From Flavobacterium sp. (lineage in GTDB: Bacteria > Bacteroidota > Bacteroidia > Flavobacteriales > Flavobacteriaceae), in assembly GCF_035195345.1 (NCBI RefSeq), contig NZ_CP136574.1, positions 1,240,001 through 1,304,000 of the forward strand: a stretch of DNA of 64,000 nucleotides, written 5' to 3'. Below the pieces are notes generated by a model. That model worked only from the letters and a program-made list of their open reading frames with translations. It made no database searches and was not told the DNA's origin. Shown here in pieces: positions 33,580-42,541 of the stretch (its first letter is position 1; the number at the start of each line of letters is the position of its first letter). A program made the translations under genes and the position numbers.

Positions 33580-36387
33580 TTATTCTTCAGGCATTAATAT
33601 ACCGATCACTTTATCTTTAGCTAGATATTTCTTTGCTACTTCATGAAGATCTTTTACTGTTAATGCGTTTAATTTAGTCTCGAAATCAAAAATTTCTTCT
33701 GGATTAACTTCATCTGTATATTGACGTTTTAAAACTGCCATCCAGTATCTGTTTTCTTTCAAACTTTCTTTGAATTCTAATCTTGAAGCTTCTTTAAATT
33801 TATCCAAATCTTTTTGTTCTGGACCATTTGTAACCATTTTGTTCAATTCTCTTAAAGCAGATTCTGTAAGCTTTTCAGCATTTTCAGGTCCGCATGGAAA
33901 TGAAATTGAGAAATTGTAACTACCATAAGGCACTTTATTCATACTTCCTCTAGCACCTACTCCATACACACCACTTTCGTTTTCTCTTAATTCTTCCACT
34001 AATTTTATAGTCAATACTTCTCCTAATGCTTTAAATGCAAACGCTTCTTTAGCATCGTATTTCGTATCTCCATAAATCATAATATTTACAGTACTCTTAG
34101 GATCTTTTCCTTTATTGATTACTTTTTTGTGTGAACCTTTCAACATTCTATATCCTAAATCCTTTGGTGTTTCCTTGGTGTTTTTATCTGAAGGCAATGA
34201 AGCAATATATTTTGCTGCAAAAGCTTCTAACTGAGCTTCATCAAAATTCCCAACAAAATAAAAATTGAAATCAGCTGCATTTGCAAAACGCTCTTTGTAT
34301 TTTTTATAAGCTAATTCATAATCTGCTTTATCAAAATCCTCTTCTTTAGGAAATCCTTTATATCTTGGATTTTCTTTATTCAAATACGTGTAAAATTCAT
34401 TTGAGAAATAAGTAGCAGGTTGTGACATCATGTTTGACATGAATCCTTTTTGCTTAGAAATAAATCCATTAAACGCTTCTTTATCTAAATTCAAATCTGT
34501 AAAATAAGCATACGTCATTTGGAATAAATATTCTAAATCTTTTGGAGTTGTAGAACCATTTAATCCTTCAAAAATACCACCAACATAAGGATTTACTCTT
34601 GCCATTTTTCCAGTCATAAATTTATTAATGTCGTTTTTAGACATTCCTGAAAATCCTGCCTCTGTTAATCCACCCATTGCTAATGAAACTTTAGCCATTT
34701 CATCGTTAGTAAACAAATTGGAACCTCCAAAACTAACCGCTTCAAACATTACTTGGTCGTTTTTAAAATCGGTTTTCTTGTAAACTACTGTTGCCCCGTT
34801 TGAAAGTTTTAAAGTAGTAGTTCCTAATTTTGCATTACTTTGTTTTGATACAACACTTCCTTCTTTTACAGGATTTCTTAATAAACTTTCAGAAACTTTT
34901 GTTTCAGTGTAAGCAGTTAACTCGTTTTTATTAACTGTTAACGAATTTAAAACTTCTTGTTCTGTTGGTTTTACCAATCCGTCTTTTTCTGGACCTGTTA
35001 AAATAACAACTCTATTGTCTTCTTTTAAATATTTTGCAATTAAACCGTTAGTATCTTCAACACTTACTAAAGGCAACATTTTTTTGAACACATCAAATAT
35101 CCATTCAATACTAGGAATTGGCTCTTTTTCAAGGAAATTTGCCTGATATTCTGAAACATAATTCTCAGATTCATTTTTCTCTCTCTCGTTATATTGTCTT
35201 TCCATTTGAGATAAAAATTCGGCTTTTGCTCTCTCTAATTCACCTTGCGTAAATCCAAATTGTCTAACTCTTTCGTTTTCTCTTACTAATACTTTTAAAG
35301 CCTCAATTTGTTTGTCTTGCGCCACCATAGCAAAAGACTGAAAAGCTTCTTTAGTTCTTGCATAAGTACCACCATGATATGTATAACCAAAGTTAAAAGG
35401 AGGATTTGGACTGTTTTGTAATTCTTCCAATCTATTATTTAACATCGTAGAAAAAAGTCCTTTAGCAAGATATTCTTTAAAATCAGCTAGAGTAACTACA
35501 TCCTTTGGTTGTTCATAATCTTTATACAACAATTGAACTTGCGAAAAAGCAGCCTCTTTATCAGATTCTACAGAAACAAATGTTTCTTTGTGATTTGGTA
35601 CATCATATATTTTACGCTCTTTTTCGTTTTTCGGATTTTTATATTTACCAAAATGAGCAATGATTTTCTTTTCCATTTCAGCAACATCAATATCTCCAAC
35701 AACAATTACAGCCATTAAATTAGGACGATACCAATCTTTATAGAAACTTGTTAATTTATCATATGTAAAGTTTTCTAGAATTTCTTTTTGACCAATAGGA
35801 AGACGTTTTGCATATAACGAATTGTACATCATTTTAGGCATAAAACGACCCATCATTCTTTTATCAGCTCCTAAGCCTAAACGGTATTCTTCTAAAACAA
35901 CACCTCTTTCTTTATCAATTTCTTCTGGAGTTAACGTCGTATTGAAAGCCCAATCTTCGATAATTTGGAATCCTTTTTCTACTTTTTCTTTATCATCTGA
36001 AGGAATTGGTAAAAAGTAAACTGTTTCATCAAAACTTGTGTAGGCGTTCAAGTGTTGACCAAATTTAACTCCAATACTTTGAAGATAATTTACTAATTCA
36101 TTCTTAGGAAATCTTTTGGTTCCATTGAAACACATGTGCTCCATGAAATGCGCCAATCCTTGCTGTGCATCCGTTTCTTGAATAGAACCTGCATTAACCA
36201 CTAAGCGCAAATCTACTTTATCTTCTGGTTTTGCATTTTTACGGATGTAGTAGGTTAATCCGTTTGATAATTTTCCAATTTTAACATTTGGGTCTGTTGG
36301 AATTGGATCTTCAAGCTTTAAGCCCTGCGCAAAAAGAACCGCTGGAACAAATAGCAATAAAGAAATGGAAAATTGTAATTTCTTCAT
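33580..36387 (-). CDS. M16-family (pitrilysin-type) zinc metallopeptidase, exported
   Basis: 935 residues with a signal peptide (1-20, ending AVLFA). The inverted zinc motif HFMEH (HxxEH) is at residues 80-84, and the distal Glu lies in the ERGVVLEEYR region about 75 residues later. The protein contains the fused two-half M16 architecture: an active N-terminal half, and a C-terminal half (from about 510) whose equivalent motif is lost. Enzymes of this type degrade peptides inside a closed chamber. It probably acts in the periplasm. It is a single gene ending at a bidirectional terminator, 92 bp downstream of apbE with no clear -7 box. Confidence 0.93.
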   Translation of the reverse strand: MKKLQFSISLLLFVPAVLFAQGLKLEDPIPTDPNVKIGKLSNGLTYYIRKNAKPEDKVDLRLVVNAGSIQETDAQQGLAHFMEHMCFNGTKRFPKNELVNYLQSIGVKFGQHLNAYTSFDETVYFLPIPSDDKEKVEKGFQIIEDWAFNTTLTPEEIDKERGVVLEEYRLGLGADKRMMGRFMPKMMYNSLYAKRLPIGQKEILENFTYDKLTSFYKDWYRPNLMAVIVVGDIDVAEMEKKIIAHFGKYKNPKNEKERKIYDVPNHKETFVSVESDKEAAFSQVQLLYKDYEQPKDVVTLADFKEYLAKGLFSTMLNNRLEELQNSPNPPFNFGYTYHGGTYARTKEAFQSFAMVAQDKQIEALKVLVRENERVRQFGFTQGELERAKAEFLSQMERQYNEREKNESENYVSEYQANFLEKEPIPSIEWIFDVFKKMLPLVSVEDTNGLIAKYLKEDNRVVILTGPEKDGLVKPTEQEVLNSLTVNKNELTAYTETKVSESLLRNPVKEGSVVSKQSNAKLGTTTLKLSNGATVVYKKTDFKNDQVMFEAVSFGGSNLFTNDEMAKVSLAMGGLTEAGFSGMSKNDINKFMTGKMARVNPYVGGIFEGLNGSTTPKDLEYLFQMTYAYFTDLNLDKEAFNGFISKQKGFMSNMMSQPATYFSNEFYTYLNKENPRYKGFPKEEDFDKADYELAYKKYKERFANAADFNFYFVGNFDEAQLEAFAAKYIASLPSDKNTKETPKDLGYRMLKGSHKKVINKGKDPKSTVNIMIYGDTKYDAKEAFAFKALGEVLTIKLVEELRENESGVYGVGARGSMNKVPYGSYNFSISFPCGPENAEKLTESALRELNKMVTNGPEQKDLDKFKEASRLEFKESLKENRYWMAVLKRQYTDEVNPEEIFDFETKLNALTVKDLHEVAKKYLAKDKVIGILMPEE

Positions 36388-36479
36388 AAAATTTAATTTT
36401 GTTTTGATAAAATTATATCTATAACTACAAAATCAAAAATTTATTATACAACATTTAACAATTAAATGCTTGTTTAGAA

Positions 36480-37496
36480 TTACTCTTTAATCAATGCTTT
36501 GAAATTCTCTGTGGTAAATTGCTGCATTTTATTATTAGCATCTACATATAACAACATGACGTACAAATCCTTATGATTTTGTAAGAATAATTTGCTTTCC
36601 TCTAAACTCATTAACATAAAAGCAGTGGCATAACTATCAGAAGTTGCTGAAGATTTTGATAAAACCGTAGCGCTTAACACATTATTTTTTTGTGCTAACC
36701 CTGTTTTTGGATTAATGATGTGTACGAATTTTTTACCCGTTTTTTCATCAATCATTACTTTGCGATAATTGCCTGAAGTTGCCATTCCTAAGTTTTCTAA
36801 ATTTACTTTGGCAATTAAAGTACGTTCTTCTGGTTTTTGTAAAGGATCATCGATTCCCACAACCCAATTCTTATTTTCAATCGTGTTTTTTCCTAAAGCG
36901 AATAATTCACCACCAATTTCAACAATGGCATTTTCAATTCCTTTCGATTTTAAATAATTTACGACCACATCAACGGAATAACCTTGCGCAATCGCATTAA
37001 AATCGATGAAAGTATTGTTGTATTTTTTTGAAATGGTTTTGTTAGCGTTCAAAGCAATTTTATCAAAACCAACAAATTGCAACAAACTATCGATTTGCTT
37101 TTGAGAAAGATTTTCTTGCTTTTTATTTGGACCAAAGCCGTAAGCGTTTACTAAAACACCGATTGTTGGATCGAATAAACCATTCGTTTCTTTATAAATT
37201 TGATTAGAAAGTTGGAACGTTTCTGTAAAAAAATCATCTACTACAACTGTTGAATCTCCTGAATTAATTTTAGAAATCTTAGAATCTGGTCGATACGTAG
37301 AAAGCGATAAATCGAAAGCAGTTAACAACGAATCGATTTCAATTTTGGAAACTTTTTCTTCGTTAGCAATATACTTGATGCTATAAGTGCTTCCTTGTGC
37401 TTCGCCTTGAATGGTATAAAAATCTGAGGTTTTATCACATGAAATAAATAAAATTACTACTACTAAAAAACTACAAAATCTCTTTAATTCCTTCAT
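36480..37496 (-). CDS. apbE: FAD:protein FMN transferase (ApbE), lipoprotein
   Basis: 338 residues with a lipoprotein signal (FLVVVILFISC, Cys20). ApbE transfers FMN from FAD onto a Thr of target proteins outside the cytoplasmic membrane. Family motifs are visible: GEAQGSTYSIKY near the start, STYRPDSKISKIN, the Asp-rich DFNAIAQGYSVDVV, VEIGGELFALG, and KKFVHIINPKTGLAQ. The location next to the nqr operon fits, because NqrB and NqrC each carry FMN bound to Thr through this enzyme. Its start overlaps the preceding 121-residue gene by 26 bp, suggesting coupled translation. Confidence 0.94.
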   Translation of the reverse strand: MKELKRFCSFLVVVILFISCDKTSDFYTIQGEAQGSTYSIKYIANEEKVSKIEIDSLLTAFDLSLSTYRPDSKISKINSGDSTVVVDDFFTETFQLSNQIYKETNGLFDPTIGVLVNAYGFGPNKKQENLSQKQIDSLLQFVGFDKIALNANKTISKKYNNTFIDFNAIAQGYSVDVVVNYLKSKGIENAIVEIGGELFALGKNTIENKNWVVGIDDPLQKPEERTLIAKVNLENLGMATSGNYRKVMIDEKTGKKFVHIINPKTGLAQKNNVLSATVLSKSSATSDSYATAFMLMSLEESKLFLQNHKDLYVMLLYVDANNKMQQFTTENFKALIKE

Positions 37497-37836
37497 AATT
37501 TAAAATATAATCTTGATTTTTTAAAACGGGCTTTTCGAAATCTTCTGCATTAGCAAAACCAACTCCTGCATATAACACCTTAGCTTTTTTCCCTTTGGCG
37601 TGATTGATGAAGGTTTCCATAAACAAAACATCGTATTGGGCAGGATTATCTGGATAGGTAACCGCTTGTACCATTACAAAATGCAAGGTATTAGTAGGTT
37701 TATCAACGCAAACAAATTGTGGATGTTTTTTCAATTGGCTATTAATGGCGATGAACTCAAATCCTTGTTTTTCGAGTTCTTTTCCCACGTGATTCATGGC
37801 CAAATGATGTAAGTCTTGTAGTGATAATGCTTCCAT
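37471..37836 (-). CDS. Conserved small protein of the nqr/apbE neighbourhood, unknown function
   Basis: 121 residues, soluble, no signal peptide. Strands and helices alternate (LKKHPQFVCVDK, TLHFVMVQAVTY, YDVLFMETFINHA, AKVLYAGVGFANA), suggesting a small alpha/beta fold with a nuclease-like sheet, but I see no convincing catalytic set. Relatives in flavobacteria are sometimes labelled Nqr subunit F because of position. This sequence has no 2Fe-2S, FAD or NADH motif, so that name would be wrong. It starts 80 bp past the end of nqrF, behind a terminator, with its own -7 box only 4 bp before the ATG, and overlaps apbE by 26 bp. Confidence 0.8.
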   Translation of the reverse strand: MEALSLQDLHHLAMNHVGKELEKQGFEFIAINSQLKKHPQFVCVDKPTNTLHFVMVQAVTYPDNPAQYDVLFMETFINHAKGKKAKVLYAGVGFANAEDFEKPVLKNQDYILNYEGIKEIL

Positions 37837-37840
37837 GTTG

Positions 37841-37848
37841 CAAAGGTA
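37841..37848 (-). promoter_or_regulatory. -7 box TACCTTTG of the 37836-apbE unit
   Basis: A perfect TAnnTTTG match on the minus strand ending 4 bp before the ATG at 37836, predicting a leaderless message. Confidence 0.5.
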
Positions 37849-37869
37849 GTTATTCTATTTGAATGCATA

Positions 37870-37899
37870 AAAAAACCGACTCATTTCTGAATCGGTTTT
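37870..37899 (-). terminator. Terminator at the end of the nqr operon
   Basis: AAAACCGA at 37872-37879 pairs with TCGGTTTT at 37892-37899. An inner TCA/TGA extension follows a single mismatch. The A-run at 37868-37875 gives the T-run on the minus strand, 18 bp after the nqrF stop. Confidence 0.85.
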
Positions 37900-37916
37900 G
37901 GTATTTAAAATTTGGA

Positions 37917-39218
37917 TTAACCTCCAAAGTCGTCAAATCTAATGTTTTCTGGATCTAAACCAAAGTCTTCACCCATTTTTTGAACAGCTTGATTCATCAT
38001 TGGGGGTCCACAGAAATACAATTCAATATCTTCTGGATTTTCATGATTTGCTAAATAATTATTGATCACCACATTGTGTATGAATCCTACGAATCCATCA
38101 CCTTCTCCGTCGATTCCTTCTTTCACTTTCCAGTTATCTTCAGGTTGTGGTTCAGATAAAGCCAAATAGAATTTAAAGTTTGGAAAATCTTTCTCTAACG
38201 CTCTGAAATGGTCTGTGTAGAACAATTCACGTTTAGAACGACCTCCGTACCAATACGTAACTTTTCTTCCTGTTTTAACTGTACGGAATAAGTGGTACAA
38301 GTGCGAACGCATTGGCGCCATACCAGCTCCACCACCAACATACAACATTTCTGCTTCTGATTCGTTGATGAAGAATTCTCCGTAAGGTCCTGAAACTACT
38401 ACTGGATCACCTGCTTTTCTTGAGAAAACGTATGAAGAAGCAATACCTGGGTTTACTTTCATCCAATCGTTTGTAGCTCTATCAAAAGGAGGCGTTGCAA
38501 TACGAACGTTCAACATAATTTTTCTTCCTTCCGCTGGGTAAGAAGCCATTGAGTAAGCTCTTTCTACCAATTCGTCATTTTTCATAACTAATGGCCATAA
38601 TTTGAACTTATCCCACTCAGCCTTGAATTTTTCTGGATCACCAGGATGTTCTTCTGGGTGCGCCATAATATCCATATCTGAGAATTTTACTTCACATTTA
38701 GGGATTTCAATTTGGATATAACCACCTGCTTCGTAGTGCATGTCTTCTGGTAACTCAACGATAAATTCTTTAATAAAAGAAGCTACGTTGTAGTTAGAAT
38801 ATACTTTTGCTTCGAATTTTTTGATACCAAAAATTTCTTCTGCCACTTCGATTATCATGTCTTGTTTTACTTTAACTTGACATCCTAATCTCCATCCGTC
38901 TGCTAATTCTTTACGTGAAAAGTTAGGTATTTCTGTTGGTAATGGTTCACCACCACCATCTAATACTTTACATTTACATTGTAAACATGAACCTCCACCA
39001 CCACAAGCGGATGGTAAAAAGATTTTATTATTTCCTAAAGTAGTAAGAAGTGTGCTACCTCCACCTACTTCAATTTCGTTTTCACCATTAATTTTAATCT
39101 TAACAGCACCTGAGTTTACCAACTTTGATTTAGCGTATAATAGCATAAACACCATTAGTAAAATAAGCACTAAGAAAGCTAAAATTGAATATGTAATTAA
39201 TTCTGTTATACTAAACAT
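37917..39218 (-). CDS. nqrF: Na+-translocating NADH:quinone reductase subunit F
   Basis: 433 residues. This is the electron-entry subunit of Na+-NQR. One N-terminal membrane helix (residues 5-27) is followed by a ferredoxin domain with Cys72, Cys78, Cys81 (ACGGGGSCLQCKC) and Cys113 holding a 2Fe-2S cluster. The FAD domain comes next (RAYSMASYPAEG, an RxYS-type flavin motif), then the NADH domain (MLYVGGGAGMAPMRSH and YFCGPPMMNQAV). Electrons pass from NADH through FAD and the cluster to the membrane subunits. The length is somewhat greater than the Vibrio protein. It is the last gene of nqrABCDEF. Confidence 0.97.
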   Translation of the reverse strand: MFSITELITYSILAFLVLILLMVFMLLYAKSKLVNSGAVKIKINGENEIEVGGGSTLLTTLGNNKIFLPSACGGGGSCLQCKCKVLDGGGEPLPTEIPNFSRKELADGWRLGCQVKVKQDMIIEVAEEIFGIKKFEAKVYSNYNVASFIKEFIVELPEDMHYEAGGYIQIEIPKCEVKFSDMDIMAHPEEHPGDPEKFKAEWDKFKLWPLVMKNDELVERAYSMASYPAEGRKIMLNVRIATPPFDRATNDWMKVNPGIASSYVFSRKAGDPVVVSGPYGEFFINESEAEMLYVGGGAGMAPMRSHLYHLFRTVKTGRKVTYWYGGRSKRELFYTDHFRALEKDFPNFKFYLALSEPQPEDNWKVKEGIDGEGDGFVGFIHNVVINNYLANHENPEDIELYFCGPPMMNQAVQKMGEDFGLDPENIRFDDFGG

Positions 39219-39248
39219 GAGCTCAATTTTTAATGTTATACTATACTA

Positions 39249-40007
39249 TTATTTAACTACTTGAGTTGAATCTACTTTTACTGAATCTACAGCTACTTGA
39301 ACTGAATCAACTACAGGAGTTTCTACAACAACTGGAACTGGAGTTTCTACTTTTGCTTCAGGCTTTTTGTTTAATGCGTTAAGGTCAATTCCACCAAAAC
39401 TCATAAATCCAATAGCCATTAAACCTGTTAAGATAAAAGTAATACCTAAACCTCTTAGCGGCGCTAATACGTTAGAATATTCCATTTTTTCACGGATAGC
39501 TGCCATTGCCACAATAGCAATTGTCCAACCAAATCCAGATGCAAATCCGAAAGTTACAACGTGTCCTAATGAAGAGTAAGTTCCACCATCAACTCTTTGT
39601 TGCATGAACAACGAACCTCCTAAGATAGCACAGTTTACTGCAATAAGTGGTAAGAAAATACCTAATGAGTTATATAATGAAGGTGAAAATTTCTCAACAA
39701 TCATTTCTACTAACTGTACCATTGTTGCTACAGAAGCGATGAATAAAATGAAAGTTAAAAAGCTTAAATCTAATTCAGCAAATGATGGGTCTAACCAAGC
39801 TAATGCACCAGCACCTAAAACATAGTGATAGATTAAATAGTTTAATGGAACCGTAATTACTTGTACAAAGGTTACAGCAATTCCAAGACCTATAGCTGTT
39901 GATACTTTTTTAGAAACGGCCAAAAATGAACACATTCCTAAGAAGTATGCAAAAATCATGTTATCAATGAAAACTGATTTTAAAAATATATTGATATATT
40001 CAAACAT
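39249..40007 (-). CDS. nqrE: Na+-translocating NADH:quinone reductase subunit E, with C-terminal extension
   Basis: 252 residues with six membrane helices. Cys26 (FLGMCSFLA) and Cys126 (IAVNCAILGG) match the positions that, with NqrD, hold the iron-sulfur centre in the membrane. The conserved core ends near residue 210. The remaining about 40 residues are a Pro/Val/Asp/Ser/Lys tail with a repeating VDSV/VDST pattern, absent from the about 198-residue proteobacterial protein. The tail must lie on one side of the membrane as a flexible extension; its role is unknown. It follows nqrD by 5 bp. Confidence 0.95.
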   Translation of the reverse strand: MFEYINIFLKSVFIDNMIFAYFLGMCSFLAVSKKVSTAIGLGIAVTFVQVITVPLNYLIYHYVLGAGALAWLDPSFAELDLSFLTFILFIASVATMVQLVEMIVEKFSPSLYNSLGIFLPLIAVNCAILGGSLFMQQRVDGGTYSSLGHVVTFGFASGFGWTIAIVAMAAIREKMEYSNVLAPLRGLGITFILTGLMAIGFMSFGGIDLNALNKKPEAKVETPVPVVVETPVVDSVQVAVDSVKVDSTQVVK

Positions 40008-40012
40008 AGCTA

Positions 40013-40678
40013 TTATTTTTTCTCGATTAATTTCTTGTTAATTCCTCTTTGTACCCAAATTACGATACCTACCATAACTAAGGCCATTGGAGCCAATAAC
40101 ATGAATCCGTTATTAACATATCCTGTACCATACAATCCTGTTTTTTCAACAGAATTTCCAAGAATTTCGATTCCGAATAATTTTCCTGAACCTAATAATT
40201 CTCTGAAAAATGCTACTACCATTAAAATGATTCCGTATCCTAAACCGTTACCTAAACCATCTAAGAAGGAAGGCCATGGTTTGTTTCCTAAAGCAAATGC
40301 TTCAAAACGTCCCATTAAGATACAGTTGGTAATAATTAATCCTACGAATACTGATAATTGCTTGCTGATATCATAAGCATACGCTTTTAAAACTTGGTCA
40401 ACCAAGATTACTAAAGCAGCCGCTACAACCAACTGAACAATAATACGGATTCTACTTGGAATTAAATTTCTTAATAATGATATAATTACATTACCAAAAG
40501 CTACAACCGCTGTTACAGAAAGTGCCATTACAAAGGCGTTTTTCATTTGAACTGTTACCGCTAAAGCTGAACAAATACCTAATACCTGAACCGTTACTGG
40601 GTTATCGTCATTAAATGGATTCGTAATTAATTTAATATTACTTTTTGAAAATAATCCTTCTTTGTTGTTATCTGCCAT
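40013..40678 (-). CDS. nqrD: Na+-translocating NADH:quinone reductase subunit D
   Basis: 221 residues, six membrane helices, homologous to NqrE in inverted topology. Cys36 (LGICSALAV) and Cys119 (IITNCILMG) are the expected ligands of the shared iron-sulfur site. The cytoplasmic start (NNKEGLFSKSNIKLITNP) is normal. It is embedded in the operon with 5-bp gaps on both sides. Confidence 0.96.
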   Translation of the reverse strand: MADNNKEGLFSKSNIKLITNPFNDDNPVTVQVLGICSALAVTVQMKNAFVMALSVTAVVAFGNVIISLLRNLIPSRIRIIVQLVVAAALVILVDQVLKAYAYDISKQLSVFVGLIITNCILMGRFEAFALGNKPWPSFLDGLGNGLGYGIILMVVAFFRELLGSGKLFGIEILGNSVEKTGLYGTGYVNNGFMLLAPMALVMVGIVIWVQRGINKKLIEKK

Positions 40679-40683
40679 GACGA

Positions 40684-41367
40684 TTATTTTTTATTAGATT
40701 TTAAATATTTTTCATATGGTTTTAAACCTCTAACTAACATTTCAGTTACACCATTACCTGTTAAAGTTGCTCCAGAAATTGCATCCACTTCACCATCGGC
40801 TTTGTTGTCTTTCCCTTGATATCCTTTAACTACTTTTAAACCTTGTAAGTTTCCGTTTGCATCAAATACATTCTCTCCAATAAAACTTTTTTGGAAATAA
40901 TCTTGAGTGATTTCACCACCTAAACCTGGAGTTTCTGCTTTATGGTCAAATACAATACCGTCCACTTTTAAGTTTTCATCTACTGAAACATATCCCCAGA
41001 TAGCATCCCATAATCCCATTCCTCTTACTGGAATAACATAGAATTTTTTACCATCTTTCTCAGCGTTGAAAATTGGGAATTTCCCTTTTTCTTTAGCAAT
41101 ATCAACTGTAAAAGCGTCTTTACTGATTTCGTTTCCGTTTTCATCAAAAACCACTTCACTAATAATGTGTTTTTTATAGGCTACTTCAGAAGCATCTCTA
41201 TCTACAGCTACTCCAAACGATTTTAGGATGTACTGCATTTTCTCTTTCTTAATATTTGCATCTTGGTCTGGCTTAAGGGCAGTTGCAGCAAATGCCAAAG
41301 CAGAAGCTACTAACACCACCATTACAGTCGCAAACAAAAATGTATATCCGTTACTTTCTCTATTCAT
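40684..41367 (-). CDS. nqrC: Na+-translocating NADH:quinone reductase subunit C
   Basis: 227 residues. One N-terminal membrane helix (FLFATVMVVLVASALAFAA) anchors a periplasmic FMN-binding domain. The flavinylation motif DAISGAT (Dxx[S/T]GAT) places covalent FMN on Thr201, the target of ApbE. The protein is about 30 residues shorter than the Vibrio subunit, with the difference in loops and not in the motif. GMGLWDAIWGYVSV and ETPGLGGEI are further conserved segments. It starts 2 bp after nqrB. Confidence 0.95.
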   Translation of the reverse strand: MNRESNGYTFLFATVMVVLVASALAFAATALKPDQDANIKKEKMQYILKSFGVAVDRDASEVAYKKHIISEVVFDENGNEISKDAFTVDIAKEKGKFPIFNAEKDGKKFYVIPVRGMGLWDAIWGYVSVDENLKVDGIVFDHKAETPGLGGEITQDYFQKSFIGENVFDANGNLQGLKVVKGYQGKDNKADGEVDAISGATLTGNGVTEMLVRGLKPYEKYLKSNKK

Positions 41368-41369
41368 GA

Positions 41370-42536
41370 CTATGCAGATTTTAATTGTTTAGACTTAGCC
41401 AATCTTTTCTTTCTCTTAGCAATGTTTCCATTTACTACGAAATAATCGATAGTTGGCGCTAAAGTGTTCATTAATAAGATAGCTAACATTACTCCTTCAG
41501 GGTAAGCAGGATTGAATACTCTAATCATAATACTAAAGAATCCTATTAATAAACCGTAGATGATTTTTCCTTTATCGGTTTGAGCCGCAGAAACTGGGTC
41601 AGTTGCCATAAATACAATACCAAAAGCGAAACCTCCAACTACTAAATGATTTGTCCAATCAAAGTTCATTAAAGCAGTTAAACCAACAGCATTGAACATC
41701 ATAGCTGTTAATGCCGCTCCGATTACTCCAGAAACCATAATTTTCCAGCTACCTACACCTGTTGCGATTAAAACAAAAGCACCTATTAAAATAGCTAAAG
41801 TTGATGTTTCACCAATAGAACCTGGAATAAATCCTAAGAACATATCCATGGTAGAATAAGCTACTTCTTTTCCTTGTGCTAATGATCCTAAAATAGTTTC
41901 TCCTGAAATTGCATCAGTAGTACTTGCCTCACTAACCCAAATTTTATCACCTGACATGAATGTAGGATAAGCAAAAAAAGCAAATGCACGCGCTAATAAA
42001 GCAGGGTTGAAAATATTCATTCCCGTTCCACCAAAAGCTTCTTTACCAATTACAACTGCAAAAGCTACTGAAATAGCCAACATCCATAAAGGTAAATCAA
42101 CTGGCATAACCATTGGAATTAACAAACCAGACACTAAATATCCTTCGTTAACTTCGTGACCTCTAAAAATTGCAAAAGCAAATTCAATACCTAATCCAAC
42201 TGCATACGATACAATAATCATTGGTAACACTTTCCACAATCCGTGTAAGAAGATATCCATAAATGGAGGTAAAACACCTTCATTTAATTGAATAAAGTGT
42301 TGATAACCTGAATTATAAATTCCGAACAATAATGCAGGTACCAAAGCTAAAACCACAGTAATCATGGTTCTTTTTAAATCCACTGCATCTCTAATATGAG
42401 CTCCGTGCTTTGTAGTATGATTAGGCACATATAAAAATGTATCTAATGCATTAATTGCAGGTGCAAATTTTTCAAATTTTTGCCCTTTCTCAAAAGGCTT
42501 TTTAATTTTGTCTATTTTATCTCTTAAAAACTTCAT
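41370..42536 (-). CDS. nqrB: Na+-translocating NADH:quinone reductase subunit B
   Basis: 388 residues, a polytopic membrane subunit that carries the Na+ path and the covalent FMN. The attachment motif reads DAISGET (Thr214). The family form is Dxx[S/T]GAT, so the residue before the Thr is Glu instead of Ala. NIFNPALLARAFAFFAYP and GFAFGIVFMATDPVSAAQT are typical for NqrB. A family-typical N-terminal cytoplasmic stretch of about 50 residues precedes the first helix. It starts 5 bp after nqrA. Confidence 0.95.
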   Translation of the reverse strand: MKFLRDKIDKIKKPFEKGQKFEKFAPAINALDTFLYVPNHTTKHGAHIRDAVDLKRTMITVVLALVPALLFGIYNSGYQHFIQLNEGVLPPFMDIFLHGLWKVLPMIIVSYAVGLGIEFAFAIFRGHEVNEGYLVSGLLIPMVMPVDLPLWMLAISVAFAVVIGKEAFGGTGMNIFNPALLARAFAFFAYPTFMSGDKIWVSEASTTDAISGETILGSLAQGKEVAYSTMDMFLGFIPGSIGETSTLAILIGAFVLIATGVGSWKIMVSGVIGAALTAMMFNAVGLTALMNFDWTNHLVVGGFAFGIVFMATDPVSAAQTDKGKIIYGLLIGFFSIMIRVFNPAYPEGVMLAILLMNTLAPTIDYFVVNGNIAKRKKRLAKSKQLKSA

Positions 42537-42541
42537 AGCTA

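Noticed and set aside
37471..37836. Naming the 121-residue protein NqrF
   Set aside because: It has no ferredoxin, FAD or NADH motif, and the real nqrF is intact at 37917-39218.
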